Under the pieces are notes generated by a model that had not been told where the DNA came from, made no database searches, and saw only the letters and a program-made list of their open reading frames with translations. A DNA stretch of 64,000 bases from Variovorax ginsengisoli (GTDB taxonomy: Bacteria > Pseudomonadota > Gammaproteobacteria > Burkholderiales > Burkholderiaceae_C), in NCBI RefSeq assembly GCF_030486595.1, contig NZ_JAUJZH010000002.1, positions 1-64,000 on the forward strand. Reading direction: 5' to 3'. Positions 35,631-43,837 of the stretch are shown in pieces (within the stretch, counting starts at the first letter, position 1; every line of letters begins with the position of its first letter). The position numbers and the translations under genes were made by a program.

Positions 35631-35960
35631 TTACTTGATCGCGCCTTTGGGCAAGACCTGGATCACGGCGCTGCGCTGGATCTGGACTTCGACGCCCTTG
35701 GCGATTTCGACGGTCAGGTATTGCTCGCCGAGCTGGGTGATCTTGCCGAGCATGCCGCCAGAGGTGGCGACCTCGTCGCCCTTGGCCAGGGCCTCGATCA
35801 TGGCGCGCGCTTCTTTCTGGCGCTTCATTTGCGGGCGGATCATGACGAAGTACAGGACCACGAACATCAGCACCAGCGGCAGCATGCTGCCGAGCGAGGA
35901 CATCATGTCGCCACCACCGGCGGCGGGTGCGGCCTGGGCGAAAGCAGAAGAAATGAACAA
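35631..35960 (-). CDS. yajC: preprotein translocase subunit YajC
   Basis: A 109-aa single-TM accessory of SecDF. MLPLVLMFVVLYFVMIRPQMKRQKEARAMIEALAKGDEV is the hallmark. The start is taken as TTG (read as Met) before FISSAFAQA: it has GGAG 6 nt upstream and the resulting N terminus matches the usual MFISSAFAQ-type start. A longer ATG-initiated frame would add 39 Arg/Pro-rich residues that do not look like YajC. First gene of the yajC-secD-secF operon; a TATACAAT box lies ~120 bp upstream. Confidence 0.92.
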   Translation of the reverse strand: MFISSAFAQAAPAAGGGDMMSSLGSMLPLVLMFVVLYFVMIRPQMKRQKEARAMIEALAKGDEVATSGGMLGKITQLGEQYLTVEIAKGVEVQIQRSAVIQVLPKGAIK

Positions 35961-36082
35961 GGGAGTCTCCAACAGAGGGAAAGAAGAGGAGCGCCGGCCC
36001 TCCGGATGGGAAAGGACCGGTGCATCCGCGGCCGCACCCAGCGGCCACGCAGCGCGGAACCTGGCCGCGCACAGCACCGGGC

Positions 36083-36090
36083 ATTGTATA
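36083..36090 (-). promoter_or_regulatory. candidate -10 box for yajC-secD-secF
   Basis: TATACAAT on the minus strand, in the 201-bp gap upstream of yajC. No convincing -35 hexamer is seen at 17 bp. The remaining gap (35961-36161) holds no gene; a 6-bp CGGGGC/GCCCCG stem at 36132-36149 lies just past the indolepyruvate oxidoreductase stop, but without a U-tract. Confidence 0.3.
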
Positions 36091-36161
36091 GAGGGCAGAC
36101 GACCCTATTCCGGGGCCGTGCTTGGGGTTTTCGGGGCTTTGCGGCCCCGGGCGCCGGTGCT

Positions 36162-39100
36162 TCAGGCGGCGGCGCGGGCGGCGGCCTCGGGGTGGCGCCA
36201 CTTGGCCATCAGCTCGGCCCAGCGCACCCGGGCCGCGGCCAGGTTGCGCTCCTTGACGTGGCCATAGCCCCGGATCTGCTCGGGCAGCGCGGCGATTTCC
36301 AGCGCCGTGGCGTGGTTCGCGGCCGTCAGGCCGGTCATCACTTCCTCGATGCTGGCGCGGTATTCGCCGATCAGCGCGCGCTCGGTCTTGCGCTCCTCGG
36401 TGCGCCCGAAGATGTCGAGCGCAGTCCCGCGCAGGCCCTTGAGCTTCGCCAGCAGCCTGAAGCCGGTCAGCATCGCCGGGCCGAACTTCTGCTTCTGCAG
36501 CTCGCCCTTGGCGTTCTTCTTCGCGATGATCGGCGGCGCCAGGTGGTAGTTGAGCTTGAAGTCGCCCTCGAACATGCCCTCGACCCGGTCGAGGAAGCTG
36601 CGGTCGGCGTGCAGCCGCGCCACCTCGTATTCGTCCTTGTAGGCCATCAGCTTGAACAGGTAGCGGGCCACGGCCTCGGCCAGGCTGCTCTTGCCGAGCG
36701 CCGATTCGGCCTGCTGCACCCGGGCGACGAAGGCCTTGTACTGGTCGGCGTAGGCGGCGTTCTGGTAGCCGGAGAGGAACTCGGCGCGGCGGGCCACCAG
36801 GGCCTCGACGGTCTCGCGCCGCTTGAACTCGATGACCTGCCCCGGCTGCACCCGCTTTTGCAGCTCCGCCGGGCGTTCGGCCGCCTGGCGGCCCCACTCG
36901 AAGGCCAGCTTGTTGTTGTCGACGGCCACGGCATTGAGCTCGATCGCCCGCATCAGCGACGCGTGGTCGAGCGGAATCCAGCCCTTCTGCCAGGCGAAGC
37001 CCAGCAGCATCGGGTTGGCGTACAGGCTGTCGCCCATCAGCGCGGTGGCGGCGGCATCGGCGTCGAAGGCGCCGACCGCATCGGCGCCGACCACCCGCGC
37101 GATCTCGCTGGCGCAATCCTGCTGCGGGTTGACCCAGTCGGCGTTGCGCACGAAAGCGGCGGTCGGCGTGCTGTGGCTGTTGAGCGCGACCCGCGTGCGG
37201 CCTTCGCGCATGCGCGCCGTGGTTTCGGCATTGACCGCCACCAGCGGGTCGGCCGCCAGCACCAGGTCGGCCGCGGCGGTGCCGACGCGGGTGGTGCGGA
37301 TCGCGTCCTGGGTCTCGCCGATCAGCACGTGGCTCCAGGTGGCGCCGCCCTTCTGCGCCAGGCCGGCCGCGTCCTGGGTGACGATGCCCTTGCCCTCGAT
37401 GTGTGTCGCCATGCCGAGCAGCTGGCCGATGGTGATGACACCGGTGCCGCCGACGCCGGCCACCACCACGCCCCAGACCTGGCCCTCGCCGAGCACCGGA
37501 ATCTCGGGGTCGGGCAGCGCACCCAGCTCGGCCGGCGAGGCGCCCTTGCTCTTCGATTTCTTCTTGAGCTGGCCGCCCTCGACCGTCACGAAGCTGGGGC
37601 AGAAGCCCTTCAGGCAGCTCATGTCCTTGTTGCAGGTGCTCTGGTTGATGGTGCGCTTGCGGCCGAACTCGGTCTCCAGCGGCTCCACCGACAGGCAGTT
37701 GCTCTTGACGCTGCAATCGCCGCAGCCTTCGCAGACCAGCTCGTTGATGACCACCCGCACCGCCGGATCGACCGCCGTGCCCCGCTTGCGGCGGCGCCGC
37801 TTCTCGGTGGCGCAGGTCTGGTCGTAGATGATGGCGGTGGTGCCCTTGATCTCGCGGAATTCGCGCTGGATCTCGTCGAGCTCGTCGCGGTGGCGCACCT
37901 TGACGTTCTCGCCCGGCACGTTGACGCCCTGGTACTTCTCGGGTTCGTCGGTTACCACCACCACCTTGACCGCGCCTTCGGCATGCAGGCTCTCGGCGAT
38001 CTGCAGCACCGAATGGCCCTCGGGCCGCTCGCCCACCTGCTGGCCGCCGGTCATGGCGACCGCGTCGTTGTAGAGGATCTTGTAGGTGATGTTGACGCCG
38101 GCCGCGATGCTCTGGCGGATCGCCAGCAGGCCGCTGTGGAAGTAGGTGCCGTCGCCGAGGTTGGCGAAGATGTGCTGGTCGGTCGTGAAGGGCTGCTGGC
38201 CGACCCACGGCACGCCCTCGCCGCCCATCTGCGTGAAGCCGATGGTCGAGCGATCCATCCAGGTCGCCATGAAGTGGCAGCCGATGCCGCCCATCGCGCG
38301 CGAGCCTTCGGGCACCACGGTGCTGGTGTTGTGCGGGCAGCCCGAGCAGAACCAGGGCTGGCGCGTGGCGTCGGCGGCGCCGAGTGACTTGGGCGCGGCC
38401 ATCGCGCGCTCCTTGGCCTCGAGGATCGCCAGCTGGGCGTCGATGCGGGCCGCCATGTCGGCGCCGGCCGCGGCCAGCAGGCCGGTCTTCCTGAGGCGCT
38501 GGGCGATCGCCTTGGCGATCAGCGCCGGGTTCAGGTCGGCGTTGGCGCGCAGCAGCGTGTGCGCGGTCGGGTTCGGCATCGACCATTCGCCGCCCGAATA
38601 GCCCTCGGCCTCGTGCACCTCGCCCTCGTCGAACTTGCCGACCACGTTGGGCCGGACGTCGCCGCGCCAGTTGTAGAGCTCTTCCTTGAGCTGGTATTCG
38701 ATGACCTGGCGCTTCTCCTCGACCACCAGGATCTCCTGCAGGCCGGTGGCGAATTCGCGCGTGAGCTGCGCCTCGAGCGGCCACACCACGGCCACCTTGT
38801 GCAGCCGGATGCCGAGCTGGCGGCAGGCGGCGTCGTCGAGGCCGAGGTCGATCAGGGCCTGGCGCGTGTCGTTGAAGGCCTTGCCGCTGGCCATGATGCC
38901 GAAGCGGTCGTTCGGGCCTTCGATCACGTTGTGGTTGAGCCGGTTGGCGCGGATGTAGGCGAGGGCGGCGTACCACTTGTAGTGCATCAGCCGCGCTTCC
39001 TGCTCGAGCGCATGGTCGGGCCAGCGGATGTGCAGCCCGCCGGGCGGCATCTGGAAGTCGGTCGGGATGACGATGTCGACCCGCTCGGGGTCGATCATCG

Positions 39101-39770
39101 CGGTGGCGCTCGACTCGACGATCTCCTGGATCGTCTTCATGCCCGACCAGATCCCGGCGAAGCGGCTCATCGCGAAGGCGTGGATGCCGAGGTCGAGGAT
39201 TTCCTGCACGTTGGCCGGGAAGAACACCGGCGTGCCGCAGGCCTTGAAGATGTGGTCGCTCTGGTGCGCCGCGGTCGAGCTCTTCGAGATGTGGTCGTCG
39301 CCCGCCACCGCGATGACGCCGCCGAACTCGGTGGTGCCGGCCATGTTGGCGTGCTTGAAGACGTCCGAGCAACGGTCCACGCCCGGGCCCTTGCCATACC
39401 AGATGCCGAAGACGCCGTCGAACTTGTTGGTGCCGGCCGGCGAGAAGCCCAGTTGCTGCGTGCCCCATAGCGCGGTGGCGGCCAGCTCTTCGTTGACGCC
39501 GGGCTGGAAGACGATGTTCTGCTCTTTCAGGAACTTGCTGGCCTTCCACAGCGCCTGGTCGTAGCCGCCCAGCGGCGAGCCGCGGTAGCCGCTGATGAAG
39601 CCGGCCGTGTTCTTGCCCTGCTGCTGGTCACGCAGGCGCTGCAGCATCGGCAGCTTGACCAGCGCCTGGACGCCGCTCATGAAGGCGCGGCCGTAGTCGA
39701 GCGAGTACTTGTCGTCGAGCGTGACCGTTTCGAGGGCGCGGCGGATGTGCTCGGGCAGGGGGGCGTTCAT
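36162..39770 (-). CDS. indolepyruvate ferredoxin oxidoreductase, single-chain
   Basis: A fused alpha-beta-gamma 2-oxoacid oxidoreductase of 1202 aa that oxidatively decarboxylates arylpyruvates from Trp, Phe or Tyr to aryl-CoA using TPP, CoA and ferredoxin. The order is an N-terminal pyrimidine-binding part (GYRGSPLGGYDQ), a TPP domain (WFCSGCPHNTSTVVPEGS...GCHFMATWM and GDGTYFHSGLLA), a short Cys cluster (CEGCGDCSVKSNC, then CNKDMSCLKGFCP) and a C-terminal gamma domain (GVGGTGVITIGQLLG). The Cys cluster probably binds one 4Fe-4S. It is divergent from an Lrp-type regulator 171 bp away, so amino-acid-responsive control is likely. Confidence 0.93.
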   Translation of the reverse strand: MNAPLPEHIRRALETVTLDDKYSLDYGRAFMSGVQALVKLPMLQRLRDQQQGKNTAGFISGYRGSPLGGYDQALWKASKFLKEQNIVFQPGVNEELAATALWGTQQLGFSPAGTNKFDGVFGIWYGKGPGVDRCSDVFKHANMAGTTEFGGVIAVAGDDHISKSSTAAHQSDHIFKACGTPVFFPANVQEILDLGIHAFAMSRFAGIWSGMKTIQEIVESSATAMIDPERVDIVIPTDFQMPPGGLHIRWPDHALEQEARLMHYKWYAALAYIRANRLNHNVIEGPNDRFGIMASGKAFNDTRQALIDLGLDDAACRQLGIRLHKVAVVWPLEAQLTREFATGLQEILVVEEKRQVIEYQLKEELYNWRGDVRPNVVGKFDEGEVHEAEGYSGGEWSMPNPTAHTLLRANADLNPALIAKAIAQRLRKTGLLAAAGADMAARIDAQLAILEAKERAMAAPKSLGAADATRQPWFCSGCPHNTSTVVPEGSRAMGGIGCHFMATWMDRSTIGFTQMGGEGVPWVGQQPFTTDQHIFANLGDGTYFHSGLLAIRQSIAAGVNITYKILYNDAVAMTGGQQVGERPEGHSVLQIAESLHAEGAVKVVVVTDEPEKYQGVNVPGENVKVRHRDELDEIQREFREIKGTTAIIYDQTCATEKRRRRKRGTAVDPAVRVVINELVCEGCGDCSVKSNCLSVEPLETEFGRKRTINQSTCNKDMSCLKGFCPSFVTVEGGQLKKKSKSKGASPAELGALPDPEIPVLGEGQVWGVVVAGVGGTGVITIGQLLGMATHIEGKGIVTQDAAGLAQKGGATWSHVLIGETQDAIRTTRVGTAAADLVLAADPLVAVNAETTARMREGRTRVALNSHSTPTAAFVRNADWVNPQQDCASEIARVVGADAVGAFDADAAATALMGDSLYANPMLLGFAWQKGWIPLDHASLMRAIELNAVAVDNNKLAFEWGRQAAERPAELQKRVQPGQVIEFKRRETVEALVARRAEFLSGYQNAAYADQYKAFVARVQQAESALGKSSLAEAVARYLFKLMAYKDEYEVARLHADRSFLDRVEGMFEGDFKLNYHLAPPIIAKKNAKGELQKQKFGPAMLTGFRLLAKLKGLRGTALDIFGRTEERKTERALIGEYRASIEEVMTGLTAANHATALEIAALPEQIRGYGHVKERNLAAARVRWAELMAKWRHPEAAARAAA

Positions 39771-39861
39771 CGTGTCTGTCTCCAGGGCTGGGCCTTGTGG
39801 GCGTGGCTTTGCGGGGCAGCCGGGTCGGCTGCCCCTCGGCCATCATGACGCAAAGTGTATG

Positions 39862-39878
39862 CCTGCTGTCTCGACAGG
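39862..39878. promoter_or_regulatory. inverted repeat between indolepyruvate oxidoreductase and lrp-like gene
   Basis: CCTG...CAGG arms enclose CTGTC-TC-GACAG (39866-39877) in the 171-bp divergent region. It is the clearest symmetric site there and a candidate operator for the adjacent Lrp-type protein, though it does not match the E. coli Lrp consensus. Confidence 0.35.
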
Positions 39879-39941
39879 TGTTTGCGTTTTGTACCCATTC
39901 AAGCCACCTTCTTGAAAGACTCTTGCTTAAAATGGCGGCAA

Positions 39942-40460
39942 ATGGAAGGCATCGACAAGTTTGACCTCGCGATCCTGCAAGAACTGCAGGCCGACGGCCG
40001 CCTGACGAATGCCGAGCTGTCGCAGCGCGTGGGCCTGTCGGCGGCCCCCTGCTGGCGCCGGGTGCGCGCCCTCGAGGAAGCCGGCTACATCAAGGGCTAC
40101 CACGCCGAGATCGACCGCCACAAGATCGGGCTCGGCGTGCTCGCTTTCGTGCGCGTCGACACCGAGCGGGTCACGGTCGACGCCACGCGCAAGCTCGAGG
40201 ACGCCATCCGCAGGCTGCCCGAGGTGACCAGCTGCCACTACATCAGCGGCACCGGCACCTTCGAGCTGCAGGTGGTGTCGCAGGACCTCGACAGCTTCTC
40301 GCGCTTCGCGCTGCAGCACCTGATGAGCCTGCCCAACGTGAAGGACCTGCACACCAGCTTCTCGCTCGGCGAGGTCAAGGCCAGCCGGGCCCTGCCGCTC
40401 GAGCATCTGGCGCCCGGGCGCCCGGCCGATACGCCGGCGCGGCCGGGCCGAAGACAATAG
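39942..40460 (+). CDS. Lrp/AsnC-family transcriptional regulator
   Basis: A 172-aa protein. The N-terminal helix-turn-helix LTNAELSQRVGLSAAPCWRRVRALEEAGYIKGYHAEI (~20-55) is followed by an RAM ligand-binding domain (~70-150; VTSCHYISGTGTFELQVVSQDL). Lrp proteins sense amino acids and often act on the divergent gene, here the indolepyruvate oxidoreductase. The ATG before EGIDKFDLAIL is chosen; upstream in-frame residues are Cys-rich and poorly conserved. It precedes the MFS gene by only 6 bp, so both may be one transcript. Confidence 0.92.
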   Translation: MEGIDKFDLAILQELQADGRLTNAELSQRVGLSAAPCWRRVRALEEAGYIKGYHAEIDRHKIGLGVLAFVRVDTERVTVDATRKLEDAIRRLPEVTSCHYISGTGTFELQVVSQDLDSFSRFALQHLMSLPNVKDLHTSFSLGEVKASRALPLEHLAPGRPADTPARPGRRQ

Positions 40461-40466
40461 GCCGCG

Positions 40467-42092
40467 ATGCCGCCGATCTCGCCCCAGGAAACCCCCGTCA
40501 CGCCGCCCGTCCCAGCCTCCCGGGTCGGCCCGCTGGAGCCGCTGCGGATCCCGGTGTTCCGCATGCTCTGGAGCACCTGGCTGATCGCCAACGTCAGCAT
40601 GTGGATGAACGACGTCGCGGCGGCCTGGATGATGACCTCGCTCACCACCTCGCCGATCTGGGTCGCGCTGGTGCAGTCGGCCTCGACCCTGCCGGTGTTC
40701 CTGCTCGGGCTGCCGAGCGGCGCGCTGGCCGACATCCTCGACCGCCGGCGCTGGCTGGTCGCCACCCAGTTCTGGCTCGCCGGCTCGGCCGTGGTGCTGT
40801 GCGCAGCGGTGGTCTTCGACCTCATGAGTGCGCCGCTGCTGCTGGCCCTGACCTTCGCCAACGGCATCGGGCTGGCGCTGCGCTGGCCGGTGTTCTCGGC
40901 CATCGTGCCCGAGCTGGTGCCGCGCAGCCACCTGCCGGCCGCGCTCGGACTCAACGGCATCTCGATGAACGCCTCGCGCATCATCGGCCCGCTGGTCGCC
41001 GGCACGCTGATCGCGAGCGCCGGCACGGTCTGGGTGTTCGCGCTCAACGCCGTGCTGTGCGTGGCCTCGGGCTTCGTGGTGCTGCACTGGCGGCGCGAGC
41101 ACACGCCCAACCCGCTGGGCCGCGAGCGGCTGATCAGCGCGATGCGGGTCGGCGTGCAGTTCGTGCGGCAGTCGCCGCGCATGCGCGCCGTGCTGACGCG
41201 GATCTCGATCTTCTTCCTGCACTCGACCGCCGTGCTGGCCCTGCTGCCGCTGCTGGCGCGCAACCTCCAGGGCGGCGGCGCCGGCACCTTCACGCTGCTG
41301 CTGGCCGCCATGGGTTCGGGCGCCATCGTGGCCGTGCTGTTCCTGCCGCGGCTGCGCCAGGCCCTGGTGCGCGACCAGCTGGTGATGCGGGGCACCTTGC
41401 TGCAATCCGGCGCCACCGCGGTGATGGCGGTCGCGCCCAACGCCTGGGTGGCGGTGCCGGCGATGTTCCTCGGGGGCATGGCCTGGATCACGGTCGCCAA
41501 CACGCTCTCGGTGTCGGCCCAGCTGGCGCTGCCGGACTGGGTGCGCGCCCGCGGCATGTCGATGTACCAGATGGCGATCATGGGCGCCAGCGCCCTGGGT
41601 GCGGCGCTCTGGGGCCAGGTGGCCGAGCTCAGCTCGATCTACGCCAGCCTGGGCATCGCCGCGACCACCGGCGTCCTGTGCATGTGGCTGGCCCTGCGCT
41701 ACGTGACCGACGGCGTCGGCGAGGACGACGACACCCGCCCGGCGCAGCACGGCTGGGCCGCCGGACCGCCGGCCAGCGCGCCGGACGAGGCCGGCCGGGT
41801 GGTCGTCACCGTCGAGTACCTGATCGACCCGGCCCGCGCCGCCGCCTTTCACCTGGTGATGCACCAGACCCGGCGCGCGCGGCTGAGCCAGGGCGCGATC
41901 GGCTGGGAACTGCTGCACGACATCGCGGAACCGGGCCGCTACCTGGAGCAGATCGTCGACGAGACCTGGACCGAGCACCTGCGTCGCTTCCATCGCGCCA
42001 CCGCGGCCGACATGGCGCTGCGCGAGCGGCGGCTGGCGTTCCACGTGGGCGAGACGCTGCCGGTGGTGACGCGCTACATCGTGCACCGCTGA
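40467..42092 (+). CDS. MFS_3-type exporter with C-terminal ABM-like extension
   Basis: A 541-aa protein. About 12 TM segments span ~30-430, with WSTWLIANVSMWMNDVAAAWMM at the start and LPSGALADILDRRRWL as the loop 2-3 motif; this is the EntS-like MFS_3 (transmembrane secretion effector) group. Residues ~445-541 form a soluble alpha-beta domain (VVVTVEYLIDPARAAAFHLVMHQTRRARLSQGAIGWELLHD...) resembling an antibiotic-biosynthesis-monooxygenase fold. Export of a siderophore or small metabolite is typical, but no biosynthetic genes are nearby. It is convergent with the oxidase operon, 21 bp between stops. Confidence 0.85.
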   Translation: MPPISPQETPVTPPVPASRVGPLEPLRIPVFRMLWSTWLIANVSMWMNDVAAAWMMTSLTTSPIWVALVQSASTLPVFLLGLPSGALADILDRRRWLVATQFWLAGSAVVLCAAVVFDLMSAPLLLALTFANGIGLALRWPVFSAIVPELVPRSHLPAALGLNGISMNASRIIGPLVAGTLIASAGTVWVFALNAVLCVASGFVVLHWRREHTPNPLGRERLISAMRVGVQFVRQSPRMRAVLTRISIFFLHSTAVLALLPLLARNLQGGGAGTFTLLLAAMGSGAIVAVLFLPRLRQALVRDQLVMRGTLLQSGATAVMAVAPNAWVAVPAMFLGGMAWITVANTLSVSAQLALPDWVRARGMSMYQMAIMGASALGAALWGQVAELSSIYASLGIAATTGVLCMWLALRYVTDGVGEDDDTRPAQHGWAAGPPASAPDEAGRVVVTVEYLIDPARAAAFHLVMHQTRRARLSQGAIGWELLHDIAEPGRYLEQIVDETWTEHLRRFHRATAADMALRERRLAFHVGETLPVVTRYIVHR

Positions 42093-42113
42093 GCGCGTCG
42101 GGCCAGCGCCTTC

Positions 42114-42431
42114 CTAATGGAAGAACAGCAGCCGCGTCAGCAAAGTGTGGCCGGCCTCGGCGAACATCAGTCCCACCAGCACCAGCAGGCATAGCGGCGG
42201 CAGCAAGATTGCGTAGACCAGCGCCAGCCGCTCCCAGGCCATGTGCATGAAGACCGAGACGATCAGGCCCGCCTTCAGCAGCATGAAGAGGATGATCAGG
42301 CCCCAGCGCAGATAGCCCTGGAAGTGGAAGTAGTCGACCAGGTACGACAGCGTGCTGAGCACGAACAGCAGCCCCCAGATCTTGAGGTAGAGGCTGATCG
42401 GATGTTGTTGCTGGGCCGTGCCGGGATTCAT
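42114..42431 (-). CDS. cytochrome c oxidase subunit IV (CoxD-like)
   Basis: A small 105-aa membrane protein with three TM segments: IWGLLFVLSTLSYLVDYF, YLRWGLIILFMLLKAGLIVSVFMHM and ALVYAILLPPLCLLVLVGLMF. The middle LLKAGLIVSVFMHM-W pattern is characteristic of bacterial prokaryotic subunit IV proteins of caa3/bo3-type oxidases. Last gene of the oxidase operon, 8 bp after the subunit III gene. Confidence 0.85.
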   Translation of the reverse strand: MNPGTAQQQHPISLYLKIWGLLFVLSTLSYLVDYFHFQGYLRWGLIILFMLLKAGLIVSVFMHMAWERLALVYAILLPPLCLLVLVGLMFAEAGHTLLTRLLFFH

Positions 42432-42439
42432 GGTCGACC

Positions 42440-43138
42440 TCACCAGAGATAGAACAGCGCGAAGATGAAAACCCACACCAGGTCGACGAAGTGCCAGTAC
42501 AGGCCGGCGATCTCGACGATCTGGTAGTTGCCGGTCTTCTCGTAGTCGCCGCGGACCAGCTTGAAGGCGACGATGAACAGGAACACCACGCCGGCCGACA
42601 CATGCAGCCCGTGGAAGCCCGTGATCATGAAGAAGGTCGAGCCGAACTGCGCCGCCCCCATCGGGTTGCCCCAGGGCCGCACGCCCTCCTCGAGGATCAG
42701 CTTGGACCATTCGAAGGCCTGCATGCCGACGAAGAGCTCGCCGAAGGTGGCGGTCACGAGCATGAGCGTGGCGGCGTTCACGCGGTCGCGGCGGTAGGCG
42801 AAATTGACCGCCATCGCCATCGTGCCGCTGCTGCTGATGAGCACGAAGGTCATGATCGCGATCAGCAGCAGCGGAATGTCGGCGCCGCCCACATGCAGCG
42901 CGAACACCTCGCTCGGGTTCGGCCACGGCACGGTGGTCGAGACCCGCACCGTCATGTAGCCGGTGAGGAAGCAGCTGAAGACGAAGGTGTCGCTCAACAG
43001 GAAGATCCACATCATCGCCTTGCCCCACGAGACGTGGAAGGCCTGGCGGTCGGACGACCAGTCGGCGATCAGCCCGCGCCATCCGGTAGCCGGCGTGGCA
43101 GCACTCGGCATCCGTGGTGCGATCGACACGGCGTTCAT
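42440..43138 (-). CDS. cytochrome c oxidase subunit III
   Basis: A 232-aa protein with five to seven TM segments. WGKAMMWIFLLSDTFVFSCFLTGYMTVR opens the membrane core, and FFMITGFHGLHVSAGVVFLFIVAF with AGLYWHFVDLVWVFIFALFYLW at the end are standard subunit III motifs. The start is the ATG with GAGGAGG upstream; an in-frame start 12 codons earlier overlaps that site. It lies 13 bp after a second subunit III-like gene, so the operon carries two. Confidence 0.92.
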   Translation of the reverse strand: MNAVSIAPRMPSAATPATGWRGLIADWSSDRQAFHVSWGKAMMWIFLLSDTFVFSCFLTGYMTVRVSTTVPWPNPSEVFALHVGGADIPLLLIAIMTFVLISSSGTMAMAVNFAYRRDRVNAATLMLVTATFGELFVGMQAFEWSKLILEEGVRPWGNPMGAAQFGSTFFMITGFHGLHVSAGVVFLFIVAFKLVRGDYEKTGNYQIVEIAGLYWHFVDLVWVFIFALFYLW

Positions 43139-43151
43139 CGCGGCCTCCTCC

Positions 43152-43778
43152 TCACGGCGTGCCGCAGATGGCACGCGCCACCTCCGGCGTCACCCAGCCC
43201 AAGAGGGCGAACAGCACCCCCCACACCGCCAGCAGGAAATGCCAGTAGCGCGCGCACAGCGCGATCCGCCAGGCGGCCGCGGCGGGGTCGGGCCAGGCGG
43301 CGTGCACCGTCCAGGCCCATGCGGCCAGCCCGCCCATCACGTGCAGACCGTGCATGGCGGTGAGCAGGTAGAAAAACGCGGCGCCCGGATTGCCGGCCGG
43401 CGTCACCTGCGTGCTCGTCAGCGCCTGCCAGGCCCAGAGCTGCACCGCCAGGAAGGCCAGCGCGCAGAGGCCGCCGGCCCACAGCAGGCGGCGGGCCCGC
43501 GCCGGTTCGGCGCCGCGCGCCGCCGTGGTGGCCCGCTGCAGCGCGACGCTGCCGATGGCCAGCAGCGCCGAGCTGAGCCAGAGCTGCCAGGGCAGCGGGA
43601 TCGCGACCGCATCGCTGCCGTTCATGCGCATCACGTAGGCCGTGACGAACAGCGAGAACAAGGCCGTGGCCACGCCCATGAACACCCACAGCCCGATGCC
43701 GGCCGCGCTGGCCCGCGTGTCGGGCGGCCGGCCGCCGCGGCGGGCGACGCCGGCGCGCAAGGCGGCGCTGGCGTTCAT
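43152..43778 (-). CDS. second cytochrome c oxidase subunit III-like protein
   Basis: A 208-aa subunit III-family protein with about five TM segments. IGLWVFMGVATALFSLFVTAYVMRM and FFYLLTAMHGLHVMGGLAAWAW plus LCARYWHFLLAVWGVLFALLGWV are the family signature. It is shorter and more divergent than the subunit III encoded next. The ATG is preceded by GGAGGT at 6 nt, and that ribosome-binding site is the end of repeat family 2, copy 2; an in-frame ATG two codons earlier directly abuts GGAGGT and is less likely. Further upstream in-frame sequence is only the repeat. Confidence 0.85.
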   Translation of the reverse strand: MNASAALRAGVARRGGRPPDTRASAAGIGLWVFMGVATALFSLFVTAYVMRMNGSDAVAIPLPWQLWLSSALLAIGSVALQRATTAARGAEPARARRLLWAGGLCALAFLAVQLWAWQALTSTQVTPAGNPGAAFFYLLTAMHGLHVMGGLAAWAWTVHAAWPDPAAAAWRIALCARYWHFLLAVWGVLFALLGWVTPEVARAICGTP

Positions 43779-43784
43779 TGGCAT

Positions 43785-43837
43785 ACCTCCGCGCAGCAGC
43801 GCTACGGTATTCGCCTTGGGAGCGGCCCGGCGGCTCA
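43785..43837 (-). repeat. intercistronic repeat family 2, copy 2 (ctaD/subunit III)
   Basis: A 53-bp element nearly identical to 8553-8604. On the minus strand it starts TGAGCCGCCGGGCCGC, whose TGA is the ctaD stop, and ends in GGAGGT, the Shine-Dalgarno of the next gene at exactly the same 6-nt spacing as for purK. The middle AGCGC-TGCT-GCGC segment can form a short hairpin and is where the two copies differ most. Confidence 0.88.

Noticed and set aside
32903..35638. 911-codon plus-strand open frame opposite secD/secF
   Set aside because: Highly biased Gln/His/Asp/Arg composition with no domain; antisense of well-conserved sec genes.
36132..36149. CGGGGC/GCCCCG stem as terminator of the indolepyruvate oxidoreductase gene
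   Set aside because: The stem is short and lacks a U-tract on the required strand.
39912..39932. TTGAAA...TTAAAA as promoter of the Lrp-type gene
   Set aside because: The hexamers are only about 9 bp apart, far from the 16-18 bp needed.
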